Assembly (NCBI GenBank): GCA_964057225.1
Contig: OZ059896.1
Span: forward strand, 13,686,501-13,750,500
Length of the DNA stretch: 64,000 nt
Source: Auanema rhodensis
Lineage: Eukaryota > Nematoda > Chromadorea > Rhabditida > Rhabditidae
Reading direction: 5' to 3'
Both the position numbers and the translations under genes were made by a program. Under the pieces are notes generated by a model. That model saw only the letters and a list, made by a program, of their open reading frames with translations. It made no database searches and was not told the DNA's origin. Positions 50,501 to 62,077 of this stretch are shown piece by piece. Within the stretch, counting starts at the first letter, position 1; each line of letters begins with the position of its first letter.

Positions 50501-52915
50501 CTCTTTTCTTCTCCAATTCGTTCAATCTCTATTACAAAGCTAGCTGCTCATATGTGTGCCTCAGATCTGCCAATTGATATGACAAGCCGTCCAGAAGGCC
50601 ATTAAATTTCAACCATTAGAACACATGTATCTATGTCTTGTAGACCAAAGCTGAATTAATGTGTTACAACTTTGGTTTGGAATGACGACATAGTATGAGA
50701 GAAATAAGAAAAAAAGAAAACATCAAGAGAGTACGATATTGAGAGAGTATGTAGAGAGAGATATCCTTCTTTTATCTTAGGTTAAGGGTTAGAAAAAAGC
50801 TTTTAAATAGTTTACGGTCAATAAATTGCATAACTGAAATTGAGAGAAAATCTTTAATTTCCCTTCTTTTCAGATCCTCAGCTGTATCTGTTCTTCACTA
50901 AGTTTTGTCCAGAGTGTTTCACTGTTTTTCTGGACAGCACATTTGATAAACAACGAAGATAAGTACATAGAGAATGTGGGGGCTCATGATCATCGAATCA
51001 TTACTTCTACACGAATAGCTATGTATTCTCTTCAAATGGTTTTCTCTCCAGTTCACGGTATATCCTACATTGTGTCAATTGCTTCAAAGCTACAATATTC
51101 AGCCATTGCATCCGCTGTTTCCGCATACATACTGTATAAACATTTGAGTTCCATGGACAGCGATAAAGTGACAAAGGCTTATTTCTTAACAGAACCGCCC
51201 TTGGGTCATCAGGCAAGATATCGAGAACCTATCGCTCCAACGCTTTTACATTGTTTTCAGAAAATTTTGGTTCCAATCGAGCTGCGTCAGGTAACATCTT
51301 CCAGTGACGATGACATAGATCAAGCATCCATCGGAGTTCAAACAAGTGGTACAACTAGAACCCATGTTTGAAGCATCAGATAACGAGTATAAGACGCTAT
51401 GTTTCTTGTTCAAGCGTGTACATTATAAAAAATATTTTCTCATCCTTTTAATATTTACCGAGCTTTCATAATAAAAGTTTGAAACTAACCTCGTCAATAT
51501 TTAAAATTTTCCGATACGTTGTACTTCTTTGAAGAATTGTAACTCGCAGTTTTTTCAAGTCTGGGCCCGTTTGTTTAACCTCAAGACGATGAAGTATGAA
51601 GGTAGCAAACGATTGAATAAAGCCTGAACCCGAGCAGCCATGCGTCTAAATAATGAATTTTCATTTGAACTTAAAGTTTATTTTCGGCTTTACCAGTGGC
51701 ATGTTATAGAATAAACCGAATCGTTGTCTAGCTAGAAGAGGAAGCATTACATCTTTGAAGCAGACACGCTTTCCTGCTAGAGAAATCAGTTCGGTAGGTT
51801 TGTTCTTGGAGAAGGCTTCCCATGTTGTTCCGAAAAACTTGTCAATGAAGCCTCCAGAAAACTAAATTTTCACGAAAAAAATTTTAAACTTTGAGATGAC
51901 TACTAACCGTGTCCCACCACACAATGTCTACATTTTGATGAAAAGATCCATTTATATGTAAAGATGCGTACAAATTAACGAAATCACAGAAATGGTGATA
52001 CATATTGATAGAAGCATCAAGTTTCATGAGAATCGTTGGTCGTTCAAAGATGATGTCACAGTTGGATTCTGAGGTTTCATACTCAGAATAGGATGCAAAA
52101 TATTCCAATTCATGGCCCCTAGAATAATTAATTTACAATAATACTAAACTATTGAAATTTGAAACCATGATTGTAGGTAACTTTTGGCTGTTAAATGGGC
52201 TTTTATAACTTCAGGATAGATTTTTTCACAGTTACCTCCAACTTCTCCCTCGTGAACTATGTCATTTCGATATCTTGAAAATAAAAATAGCATGTTTTTA
52301 ACTAAACATAGATAATTACCTAGTAGAATGAGTAGCATCAAATTTTCGGAAATCAAAAAAGATATTTTTCCCATAACAATATTGTAAGGAATCTGAACAT
52401 TTCAATGAGCTCTAAATACAAATTTCCAGAACAATTAAGGATCATTAGATAACTAACTCTTGTAATTTCTTTTGATTCACATATCGTATGTAAAATTTGA
52501 CGATTTTTCAAATATCCGAAGTCTCCCTGATCAAAGAAAACACGAGAAGCTTCAATGGATATAGGTCTAAAGCATATTTGTTTACATTTATGAATACGCC
52601 CAACCTATCCGTATGCAAATTACACTTAGCTATTCCAACTTGAGCTGTATAGCTCCTATTGAACGCACAGCCTATTTCATATCCCCAACAACGATCAGAA
52701 GACGCTATGTTTTTCTATAGAAATATTTATATAAAATCAATCAGATATTTTAGTTGAAACTATACCTCAATAGGACATGACACGTCCGATAAACATTTTT
52801 CTTTCAAACTCTTTGTTGAACGTATATGATATTCTAGCAGAATAGGCGGCAAGTTAAGCTCGTTCCATATTGAACAATGAACAAATGGAAGAAGAAATAA
52901 CAGCCGTAACCACAT
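47597..52915 (-). CDS. eogt-1: EOGT, EGF-domain-specific O-GlcNAc transferase
   Basis: ER-lumen glycosyltransferase (GT61 type) that adds O-GlcNAc to Ser/Thr of EGF repeats. It starts at ATG 52915 with signal peptide [15 protein letters not shown]. Landmarks match the human protein: [30 protein letters not shown] with [68 protein letters not shown] with [41 protein letters not shown], and [21 protein letters not shown]. It stops at 47597-47599 with C-terminus RKGEL, an HDEL/KDEL-like ER-retrieval signal. One intron (49014-51489) is unusually long and holds another gene. It is probably downstream of nud-2 in an operon. The EGF-repeat gene at 42 kb would be a plausible class of substrate, by family only. 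Confidence 0.95.
49684..51371 (+). CDS. four-pass membrane protein nested in EOGT intron
   Basis: Plus-strand gene of six or seven exons lying wholly within EOGT intron 49014-51489. The cytosolic head is [13 protein letters not shown], then [17 protein letters not shown] and a Ser/Thr/Asp-rich linker; a 42-bp intron leads into [11 protein letters not shown]. Four hydrophobic helices follow: [15 protein letters not shown] with [50 protein letters not shown], and [15 protein letters not shown] with [14 protein letters not shown]. The soluble tail has [12 protein letters not shown] and an acidic SSDDDID segment. An AATAAA at 51470-51475 sits just before the EOGT exon. The topology resembles MARVEL- or tetraspan-like proteins, but no signature is decisive and the family is unrecognised. 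Confidence 0.8.
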
Positions 52916-53230
52916 AACTAAGAAATTCTTTGATATAAAACAATGAGGTTTTAAAAAATTTAATAATAAGTATAAGAACAAAACAAATGAAATATCAGTT
53001 AGTATTAATCATATGCGACAATTTATGATGATTTTATTCTCCAAATAAGAACACGTAAAAATGGCAATAATTCAAGTAATTACAGATTCAAAGTATGGGA
53101 TTTAGAGTTTCAAAATTAGAAATAGTTGTTCTCTATTTGACAGATAAACTAGCCGAACCTGAGCGTAAAATACAAGGCTGTCTGTTGGATTATCTAGTTT
53201 GGTAAAAGTATATATCTTTCGTAATCAGAT
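52916..53230 (-). promoter_or_regulatory. intercistronic region nud-2 to EOGT
   Basis: On the minus strand an AATAAA (plus-strand tttatt at 53033-53038) follows the nud-2 stop by about 195 bp. About 114 bp later comes ATTTCTTAG, ending at 52918, two bases before the EOGT ATG. This fits a poly(A) site followed by a trans-splice acceptor inside an operon. Confidence 0.5.
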
Positions 53231-54613
53231 TTAACGAGGAGATTGAACTTTCAAGCCTGTTAGTATTCCTTCTAGTCTGTCAACCTTAACCATGAGATCT
53301 CGAACTATTTTATTGACACAATTAGCAAATCCTCTTCCTCCAGGGAGTGCAGGTTCTATCTGTTGCTGCAAAAAATGTTTGGTTTTTAGGCATGATGAGC
53401 TCACTCACTTGTTGTTTATTCTCTTCTTGTGGAATTACAAGCTTATTCACATATTCTGGCACTGGTGGTAGCTGTTCATCAACGATCATCTCGTTATCTT
53501 CTTCAGCTGTAATAGGCTTTTTTCCTTCTGGTGTTGGCTCTTCCGGTGTTTCTTCGCATTTTTCCATTCGTAGGGGTCCAACTACTAATCGAGGACGTTC
53601 TTTAAGTTCTTCTCTACAAATAGAGAAAGACATAGAATATTATAATAATAATTTGAAATATCACGTACCTCAGTCTATACATTTCTTCTGAAGTAGATTG
53701 CTTATCAGCTATTTCATTTTCTAATAACGTTGTACGTTCGATGGCTTCATTAAGCTGAGAAGTTGGAATAAAAGCTGCATATAAAAAAAACAAAAAAATT
53801 ACCTTATTTGCTAGATCCTGCATTACTTGCTGATTATTTCTATCTCCGCGTTCGAGATCATCATTTCTTTGTTCTAATTCACGAATTTTTACCCTGCTAA
53901 CGTTCCTTTCCTCTTCAACAGCTTTTAACTAAAATATTTGAGTTATTCATCAATTAAGAGTGATTTATCAAAGTTTTTCTTTAAATATATATATATAAAT
54001 AAATTGTAGGTCTAGATAATGAAAAATGAATAAAGAATAACAAAAAAAACCTGTTTACGAAGCGTTTCTTCTATTTTTAACAGCTCTGATTTTTCTGAAT
54101 CATACTTCTCCTGTAATTGTTCAACGTTTAAGAAAAAACATATAATTAAACTTACTTTGAGTCTATCCAAATCAGTTTGAACAGTATGAAGTTTCCTATC
54201 TTTTTCTTTAGTTTCCTTTTTAGCATCTTCTACTTCTTTTTCTAATAATTCTTCAACTTCTTTAGAGTTACATTTAAATTCATCATATTCTTCCTGAAAA
54301 TAAATAAAATATTAAACGTTTTGACAATTATTTCACATTTTTTAACATTTGAAAGTATAAAACCGTTATAATCAAACAACATGACAAAATAATAACGTAA
54401 CCCCGCGTGAAAATTTTCATCTTATACTTTTTAATGTAAACTGGTCGATTTTTTCTAATTTCGGAACTGAACATTATTAATTTTATAAATAATAATTTAA
54501 TGAAATTAAAGTCTTTAAATAAAAATAATAATTGAACGTACTTGAAGATTAATAAATTCCGCTAAAAGTTGTTCAAAAGGCAATTGTCGCAATTCTTCAA
54601 CGCCCAGCGCCAT
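53231..54613 (-). CDS. nud-2: NUD-2 / NDE1-NDEL1 nuclear distribution protein
   Basis: Cytoplasmic coiled-coil adaptor that binds LIS1 and dynein in nuclear migration, spindle work and axonal transport. The start is MALGVEELRQLPFEQLLAEF at 54613 and the stop is TTA (reverse) at 53231-53233. A nearly unbroken coiled coil covers the N-terminal half (EEYDEFKCNSKEVEELLEKE, KDRKLHTVQTDLDRLK, RVKIRELEQRNDDLERGDRN). The segment ELEQRNDDLER...LNEAIERTTLLENEIADK matches the NDE1 core ELEQANDDLER...LNQAIERNAFLESELDEK. A Pro/Glu-rich linker follows, then the C-terminal conserved motif with RGFANCVNKIVRDLMVKVDRL, equivalent to the NDEL1 dynein-binding helix. It is divided into about eight exons by introns that are mostly 40-60 bp, apart from one of about 240 bp (54298-54540). 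It is likely the first gene of an operon with EOGT. Confidence 0.92.
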
Positions 54614-56007
54614 GATTAAAATATTACTAAATTTATTCAATAAATATATACATTAGATAAACAAAATATTAATTACGATAGTTATTCTAAGCATTGATGT
54701 AAAAATAAGTTGACAAAGCTAGAAAGGAGATGCTTCATGGAACACATAGTCGCATATATGTGGAATGGAGCGCGATTTTGGGTATCAAAGAAACATTAGG
54801 GTTTAATACTTGCAACATAATAGAAAAAATAAAAGCATGTTCCAATCAATAAATATGAAAGCCTGATATACGGTTCATACGCTTAAAAGCTCGAAAAGCT
54901 ACTGATCGATTGTGTGTGAGAGCAAACAATAGTGCATAGAACATACACTTATCCAGCCCAATTCCGCTGACTCACAGAACAAAGACTATACTCTTTTCCT
55001 TGATGTTATAAAATGTCAAAGACTACTGCACTTACATTATCATTGTTTATTAGATTGGGCAATCAGTTCACATTAAGAAGTCCAAGGAAAATTATTTGAA
55101 GTAATTAGTTAGTAGTCATCACTCTAACATTAATAAATTATGTCAATATCAGACAACAAAACAACAAAAATATTTTCTTCATTTATATTTGAATTGTTTA
55201 TCATTTTCAAAGTTTTATAGTATAGCTAACTTCATTTTGTTCTTCAAAGTGGAAGTTGGGCAGCAAAAAAGCAAATGCAATCGAAATAGCAAGCTAACAA
55301 AAGAATAATATTATATTATAATTTCACGTGACATAGGTGGTGAATATACGTAAACTGATTATTTCATAAATATGTTTAAACTTTATTGGCTGGAGGTTAT
55401 GCTTAAGATTAACTATAGAAAAAAGAAAGAAAAATATAAATGAAATTTATTTCTGTCAACGAAAATATAATTGATTAATGCTCGTCTAGATTTATGTTAG
55501 AGCAAACAAAGGTGCTGGAATATACACTTCTGAAAGCCATAGTCATAGAACAAAGAGTATAATTCGCCGTCCGGTTTTTTTGCACGTTTGCTACCTCTAC
55601 TCACAACGTCCTATGTAAGTAAGAATGAACAATATTGGTGCAACAGCTAATAAAATTAAATTTAGTATTGTAAAGATTGAGTTTAGTTACTTTAATGTAA
55701 AATTAAATAATATCCATGTTACAATCACATCGTTCATGCATAAATGTTTGAGATCGAGTACATAGTACTTGTAAACAGCTTTCTTGAAAAGCTTACAAAT
55801 AGTAAGAGTAAAATAATGATAATACAATTGATATGAATTTATCTGGCAAAGTGAGCAAATTTGGTATATATGCTATGTCAGTACCCGACAAAAAATGACG
55901 TACAAATTATGTATAAAACAACAATAAATATCCGCAATTGTACAAGAATTAAGCTGAACGTTGACATGTAACCAAACAGAAGAAACACGTACGATGGAAG
56001 AATACAG
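54614..56007. other. intergenic, nud-2 promoter side
   Basis: AT-rich, about 1.4 kb, lying upstream of nud-2 and downstream of the SAC3 gene. No coding or RNA signal was found. Confidence 0.5.
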
Positions 56008-56370
56008 CTAACCTAACCTAGATTGAGTATTAGATGCCACTCTAATCAGATTATCTAAGAAAGCTTGGTGTGCTAATAAACTCGATTGCAAGTCAGCCGC
56101 TTTCTTCTCCAAACCAATGATACTGTCTTTTGATAGCTTCGCATCTGAAACTTTTACGATACATAATTTCGCCGTAATCAGACAAACCATCCAATAATTG
56201 AACACATTCTATTCGATTCGATTCTTTATTCGTAACCTCCTCCTTTTTCTTTATTGCAATGAGGGACTTCGCTGAGGGGGGTAATGAAAACGATGAAGAC
56301 CCGAGCTCTTCCATAAATCTTCCCGTATATGGAATCCTTTTTTCTAGAGCTCTTCGAGCAAAGCTGAGAT
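56008..56370 (-). CDS. coiled-coil segment, probable last two exons of SAC3/GANP
   Basis: A minus-strand open stretch begins after CCTTCTTTTCAG (acceptor ending at 56371), reads LSFARRALEKRIPYTG and then MEELGSSSFSLPPSAK, crosses a 43-bp intron inside ...ECVQLLD|DAKLSK, and ends VASNTQSRLG at TAG 56008-56010. The last 45 residues form an amphipathic helix. Two readings are possible. In the first it is the C-terminus of the SAC3 gene: the donor AAAG|GTGAGT at 57370 leaves one base, and this exon supplies the two needed to make Asp without breaking frame. In the second it is an independent small gene starting at the ATG at 56314. I favour the first because the frame is open right back to the acceptor. 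Confidence 0.5.
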
Positions 56371-56608
56371 CTGAAAAGAAGGTACTATTAGTTCAGTCGA
56401 TAACACATCATATGCTTAATTTGTTTAGAATTCTCTCAGACAGGATACACGGATTACCGGTCAAGTAAAATGTTTCCGCCCCATAGATTCTCTAATATGA
56501 ATTGAAGTATTCGATTAACTGGCAAGTCGTTTTCACATGCCCAGTGACTTATCATCATATTCGTGAAATTATATTCCTAATCGTTTATATTTCTCAATCT
56601 CTTCTAAG

Positions 56609-57339
56609 ATGTACCGTGCTTTGAAAAACGGTTCACTATGTCAAGTATCACCAAATGTGATTAAACCACCAAAATCAGAAATGTCAGAAACAAGTAAGAT
56701 TATAACGTTTTTAAGTAGATAATAATAATTCAGCTATCAAAACAAAGGCTCAAACAGATCGGCTAACTGAACGTCAGCGTCAAATACTGATCAAAACTTT
56801 TCAGAATATGGAGGATGATTGCGTGAAATTAGGTTTAAAAATGCTTTTAAGGCAAGCTCACACTCATAAAAACGTTAGAAACATAAAAAGGTTTTCAGGC
56901 TATTTTCAGAATACCCAAGATACAAGCTAATTTGGCCACAGTTCCGTGCTATTCCCGATTCATCACTTATGCACGCAAATCAATTGAGGTAGGAACATGC
57001 ATAAGACGAAACAAATCAAAAGTTTAGACGCCATTCATCTGTTTATATGGCTGGATTGCGATCAATCATTCATTCAATGAATAAAGAAACAGAATTAGCA
57101 GATCAATTAAACCGTATTGCTAAAGCTCATATTAAATGGAATATTCATAGAAGTCACATTCAGGTACGATATTCAGAGTGAAGATGCCCAAACGAATAGT
57201 TTAGCATATGTTAGACCCTGTTTTGGAAGTTGTAAAAGAAGCTAATGGATATCAGATGGACGATGAAATTAAGGAGGCTTGGACAACACTGTATGATGTG
57301 ATAGCAGAACTTGTGGAAATATTTCGGGCGAAAGCATAA
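56609..57339 (+). CDS. glb: nematode-type globin
   Basis: Four exons from MYRALKNGSLCQVSP to TAA 57337-57339; the AATAAA at 57338-57343 overlaps the stop. Globin fold landmarks: LTERQRQILIKTFQNMEDDC (A helix), LFSEYPRYKLIWPQF (B-C, with the CD Phe), SSLMHANQLRRHSSVYMAGL (E helix, distal-side His candidate in RRH), then ELADQLNRIAKAHIKWNI (F helix, proximal His candidate in AKAH), and a G-H pair HIQHMLDPVLEVV and KEAWTTLYDVIAELVEIF. The N-terminal lead of about 30 residues is common in nematode globins. Heme binding for gas sensing, redox or oxygen storage is the family role; which applies is unknown. It lies opposite to, and apparently inside, the last intron of the SAC3 gene. Confidence 0.88.
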
Positions 57340-57361
57340 TAAAATATTTCTTTCAAAAAAT

Positions 57362-60300
57362 CTACTCACCTTTAGCACTTAAAACTGAGTTATTCATCAT
57401 ACTATCATCTTGATCATAATTTATAATAGAAAGTCCAGTCGGTGCACGAAATTCTGTACAGGTATGATATGTTAAGGCTGTGGAATTTAAAATTGGAGTG
57501 CTACAAGCGGATCCTCTTTCTAAAAACAGCTCAAAATGACAACTATAATAACTCTTTAAGCACTTACGATCATTTTCATCAATAAAAGAGAAAAATCTAT
57601 CATTATCGTCCATAGACACGAAAGAGGTGGATAGACGAGGAGATTTTTCATAATCAAAGAAAGAAGGTTCAACAGATTTTCTTTTCCTAAACGAAAAAAA
57701 TTATAATTTACTTCATGGATTATTATCACCGTAAAGATTGATTATTTCCTCTAGTATTTTTTAAAATGTTAGCTAATCGCTTATTGGAATGAGTTAGAGC
57801 CTGAAACAAAGTTCTAAACTATGATTCTCTAATATCGTTATAACTCTAGCAAGGTATTCATCACGTTTTCTTTTGGAACAGAAATATTTCCACTGTTCGA
57901 AAGCATTCCGACAGATTCTAGTTCGTCTTTTCTGTTTGAAAAGGGCTAATTGTAAAGACGAGTTGGTGCTTGTGTGAGAACTAAAATGGTAAATAATAGA
58001 ACATAAAGAAAACTCAACTAACTTTTTCGTTTTTGAGGAAATTTTAGACGAATTTATATAATTTGATGGAGAGAAATCTGAGAAAAAAAAAGCTTAAAGC
58101 AACTGGCCATGAGCAGTTACATACATTTACAATTGAAGTTTGGTTCAAAGGAATCCCATTGCTGAGCACGATGTTCTCTAAATTTTTTTCTATTCCGTAC
58201 TTTATCCCTCCAGGTGTCCCAAAACTGTTTCAACCATAGCCTGTACATCCCATCTCTGAATTTGTTAAGTCCCTCGTCAATCTAAAAATTTGTTTTTTAT
58301 TTGTTTTATACAAGCTATATTTAATTTACCACAGCCTCTTCCTCAATTAGAGTTTTATTAATGAGTAGTTTAAGTTCTTTCTCAATTATTGAATTCAATT
58401 CGTGATTCCAAAATTCTTCGGCAATGTAATCACTAGCCTCTACAAGATACGCTTTATTCTGTATCCTGAAAGAGAAATAAATTAAGCATATTTGAATAGT
58501 GACAAACTTAATTTCCTGTTGTATTAATAAATTCATCTCTGTCATTAATATATAATCCAAAGCATTCTCAGAAATATTTTTGGCAAAACATTTCAAACGT
58601 AATCGCTCGTTCAGTTCCCGTTCCTCCTTTTCTCGTCGTACCTGTTTTGCCTTTTCTTTATCAAATTCTTCCACGAGTATCTCTCTTGAAAAATAGTAAT
58701 ATATAAAGTTTTGAATCCAATCCAACCTGAAGATGTTATTTACGCTGTTATCAATTAATGCTTCCGTAATCTCGTTGTATATGGCTACCTCAGCTGCTGA
58801 TTTAACTTTTTCTTGGATTACTTCATCGAGAATTTTTTCAGCCTGATGAGTTATCTAGAACGAACATACTATATAAATACAAGAATATTAAAAAAAACCA
58901 TTGTTGAGTAGGGGTTATGAGAAACTACAAGCTTAGGTTTCTCAAAGCTTTCATTTGAGCTTACATCAGAACTGCGACGCATTACCTAAAGATATACGAC
59001 AAGACATTTTAAAAACGAAATGAAAAATGATAATCTCACTTCATCAGAATATTGAGCTATCAGCCGGTTAAGAACCACATCTTTGGTATAAGCACCATTT
59101 GCATCGAACGAATTAGGGATCTCAGCTGGTTCAGGATACGTCAACACTCCTGGCCCATACACTACCTAAAAAAAGTCCATTTGACGGAAAAAATGAAACA
59201 TTGAAAAATACCTTACTCAACGGGGCATCATTTTTGTGATCAATCCATTTGTAAGTGATAGATGAATCCAAATGTGGATTTTTGAAAAACTCTTTGTGCA
59301 AGACCACCTATGAAAACTTCAATAAAGCGAGAAAACCGTTATCATACTTACATAATCACTTTCAGATTCCACCTGTAAATTACATTCCTCTAGAAAAGCT
59401 ATACATGTTTCTCGATCATCAAATCCCAGAATTTGGATTATAGTATCAATATCGAAAGCACAATTCTGATACGCTCCAACCATTACAGATAGTGCCCACC
59501 CTCTGATCTGAATTTAATCCTAGAGGATCTAATCAATAGTAAAAAAAACCTCTTGAAACACTCTGTGACAGACACAACATTGCAAGAAAGTGGCCTCATT
59601 GATCAAAAGTCGGAAAAATCTTCAAAGAATGTATATAGAGTAAACTTAGACAGTAAAAAAAAATGAATACCTAACATAGTTCTTATTTTGAAGAGCACTG
59701 GCCAGCTGAATGGCGAGCCGAACTGGTTTCGATTCTCGAACCTCCTTCCGATAAGATAAAACCTAGAGTTCAACTAAATAAGAGAAAACAAAACTTTGTT
59801 CTGTACCTGTCTTAATACGTTACTATCATGAAAATGTAACATCACATCATATGCGCGGAACTCGGCTTCAGTTTCAAAAAAAATACCCTTCTTTTCTATA
59901 AACAAATATAAGCTTCCGTTATAAAATTAATACCAACCTAAATCATCATAAAGATGTCGAAGAGTTTGTAAGCATTTTCCAAGGTTTTCCCTATTCATTC
60001 TTTCATCAAATTGATCTACCGGTAATGTGCACAGTTGATAAGCACATAGAATGTGAAAACGAGTACAACTGAGAAAAATAATTGAAAATTAAACATCGAT
60101 AAACCAACTTTTCAACCAAAAGTATAGCTGTCTCATCCGAAAGCATTAACTGGGTAACTTCTTTTCTTAAAGCCCTAGTACGAGACCATAGGAAGTCATA
60201 CCATCCAGCTAACTCATTTTGTTCGGGCATTTTATCAAATATCTAAAATCAGCTATTAAGACAGCATTTTCAAAGTAGAAAACCTCAAGAAGTAAATAGG

Positions 60301-61529
60301 AGAGTGAAGCATGTAACATTTCTTTTGTTCTCAATTCATGTGCCAATGGTTTCTCCTGATCAGCTGCACTTCTAGCATAGTCCTGAATAAAAATAATAAT
60401 TATGAGAAGCCGGGTAGCGACCAAAGCATATTAAGCACAAATCAAAATAAAAGGAATCATTGTGATGTTACATAATTTGTAGAACGGTCGATGTGTACTA
60501 ATTGAAAAAAATACAAAAAAGTAACTCACTTTGACCATTCTCTGTTCAATAATACTTCCATTTTGGTCACACTCGAATGGTGATAACCTTTTCTGTACAA
60601 TTCTAGTGTATCTTTCTCTTTCAGAGCACATAGCCGTGCAAAGCCCCATTACTTGTCGAGCTTTTCCTGAAGCATCAGTTTTTTCAGTAGCCTTAAATAC
60701 ACGTTATATAAAGTTATACGCTTAAAACAATACTTGTCTTAAATCACACAGCAATTTATCCCTTTCCCTGAGTAACTCAAATCTTTCAAAATCTGTAGCG
60801 CATATTTTCCCCTTTAGAGCAAATAATGCACTGAAACATTGGTAGAAAGAAAAGTTGAATCCAAACAATTCAAACTAGCCTCAGAGCTCTAACTTGATCT
60901 TCGCTCAAATCAGCAGCTTTGGAAAGTCGAATTTTTGCTGGTTTAACAAATTTTGAAACTTCTTGATGATCAGGTCTCTAAATTTGCATATAGTTTTCAT
61001 ACATACAAACAACGACAAACTTTTGCAAAATTTTCTGGTGATAATGTTCGTTCTGGAGCATCAAGAGGTTTTCTTGTCCAAACTGCGGTCCCCGGAGGTG
61101 CTTTATTCACTCGTCTTCCTAGACGAGGAGGTTTTCCTAATCCTTCAGCTATTCCTGTTCTTCTGTTTCGCATATGTTCAGGATGCTCGTTGCCGTCTTT
61201 GTTATTGCGTACTAAACTAAACTTATTCACAAGTTTTGGTTTTCTATCAAAGGTAAATGAAGAATTACTATATATCTCTAAAAAAAGTTAAATTACACAG
61301 AAAATGTGTTGTATAAACCTGTGTGTTCATTGGGTTTACCGATAGGTTGAGCTATTTTCAAAAATCTGGTAAATTTCGATTGTGTCTGGGAATTTTCTAG
61401 ACGGTAATAGAGAAATGTTAGACAAAAGATAAAATCAAATATAATACCTTCGCTGTCTTTCTCTTTGGACCCTCCGAATACATTTGTCTTTTTTTGTAAG
61501 CTCTGAGGTATTTTAAAATTAAAGTCCAT
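57362..61529 (-). CDS. SAC3/GANP (MCM3AP-type) mRNA-export scaffold of TREX-2
   Basis: A gene of some 20 short exons from ATG 61529 (MDFNFKIPQSLQKKTNVFGG) on the minus strand. A basic N-terminal part (ALSPENFAKV-like region near 61040) leads to the SAC3/GANP/THP3 domain: VMGLCTAMCSERERYTR and LSPFE (about 60650-60560), VKDYARSAADQEKPLAHELR (near 60380), DKMPEQNELAGWYDFLWSRT, LRALRKEV, QCCVCHRVFQEIRGWALSVM (near 59540), and NYVRFFRLL. After it come long Glu/Lys-rich helices and a WDTWRDKVRNRKKFREHRAQ motif (near 58200), as in GANP-like proteins. Function: nuclear scaffold of the TREX-2 complex linking transcription and mRNA export at pores. A frame stop lies at 57362-57364, but the sequence there is a perfect splice donor; see the separate C-terminal exon entry. 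Confidence 0.9.
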
Positions 61530-62077
61530 CCAATAACCTGTACAATTTATTTATCCCTAAAAATTTACATGTTGAAAATACCTTTTCAATTTTTCATAGA
61601 AATACATAAAAAATGATTAAAATAGTTAAGTTAAATTATAATTTGAATAAATTCCATTGCATTTGGGATCATGTTTCAGTGTAAACAGCGTGCAGAATAG
61701 ACACAATGACATGAGAATTTCAACAGGGTTCAATATAAAAGAGCATTATAGTACGGTAGTATTTTTTTTTACTTTCATAAAGTTTTTGCATATGAAAGTT
61801 GAATCATAGCTTTTAGATATTATCACGAACCGATCTAGTTTTAGATTGTCACAGGAGGTTGGCATTTCTGCGTCTCTCGCAGTGTCCTTGGTCTCTTGGT
61901 ATGATCCTAGTTCTTCTGATAACAGGTTGAACGAGTTGTCCGTAACTACAAGTTTTGTTTGAACATCTTTTCATTTCATTCGAATTTATAGTTTTAAAAT
62001 TTATTTAAAAATGGTAATTAAAATAACTGTTTGCTCAGCTCTGCCACATTTTCAATATTTGAGTTCCAGTCAGTTAA
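61530..62077. promoter_or_regulatory. divergent region between SAC3 and PBLD-like genes
   Basis: About 550 bp between two start codons facing away from each other. It contains possible acceptors TTTGCTCAG (about 62036) and GAGTTCCAG (about 62069) just upstream of the PBLD-like ATG. No gene is seen in it. Confidence 0.45.

Noticed and set aside
55990-56020. aacctaacct run resembling a telomere repeat
   Set aside because: The unit is CTAACC, not the nematode GCCTAA, and only two copies occur, within the end of a coding exon.
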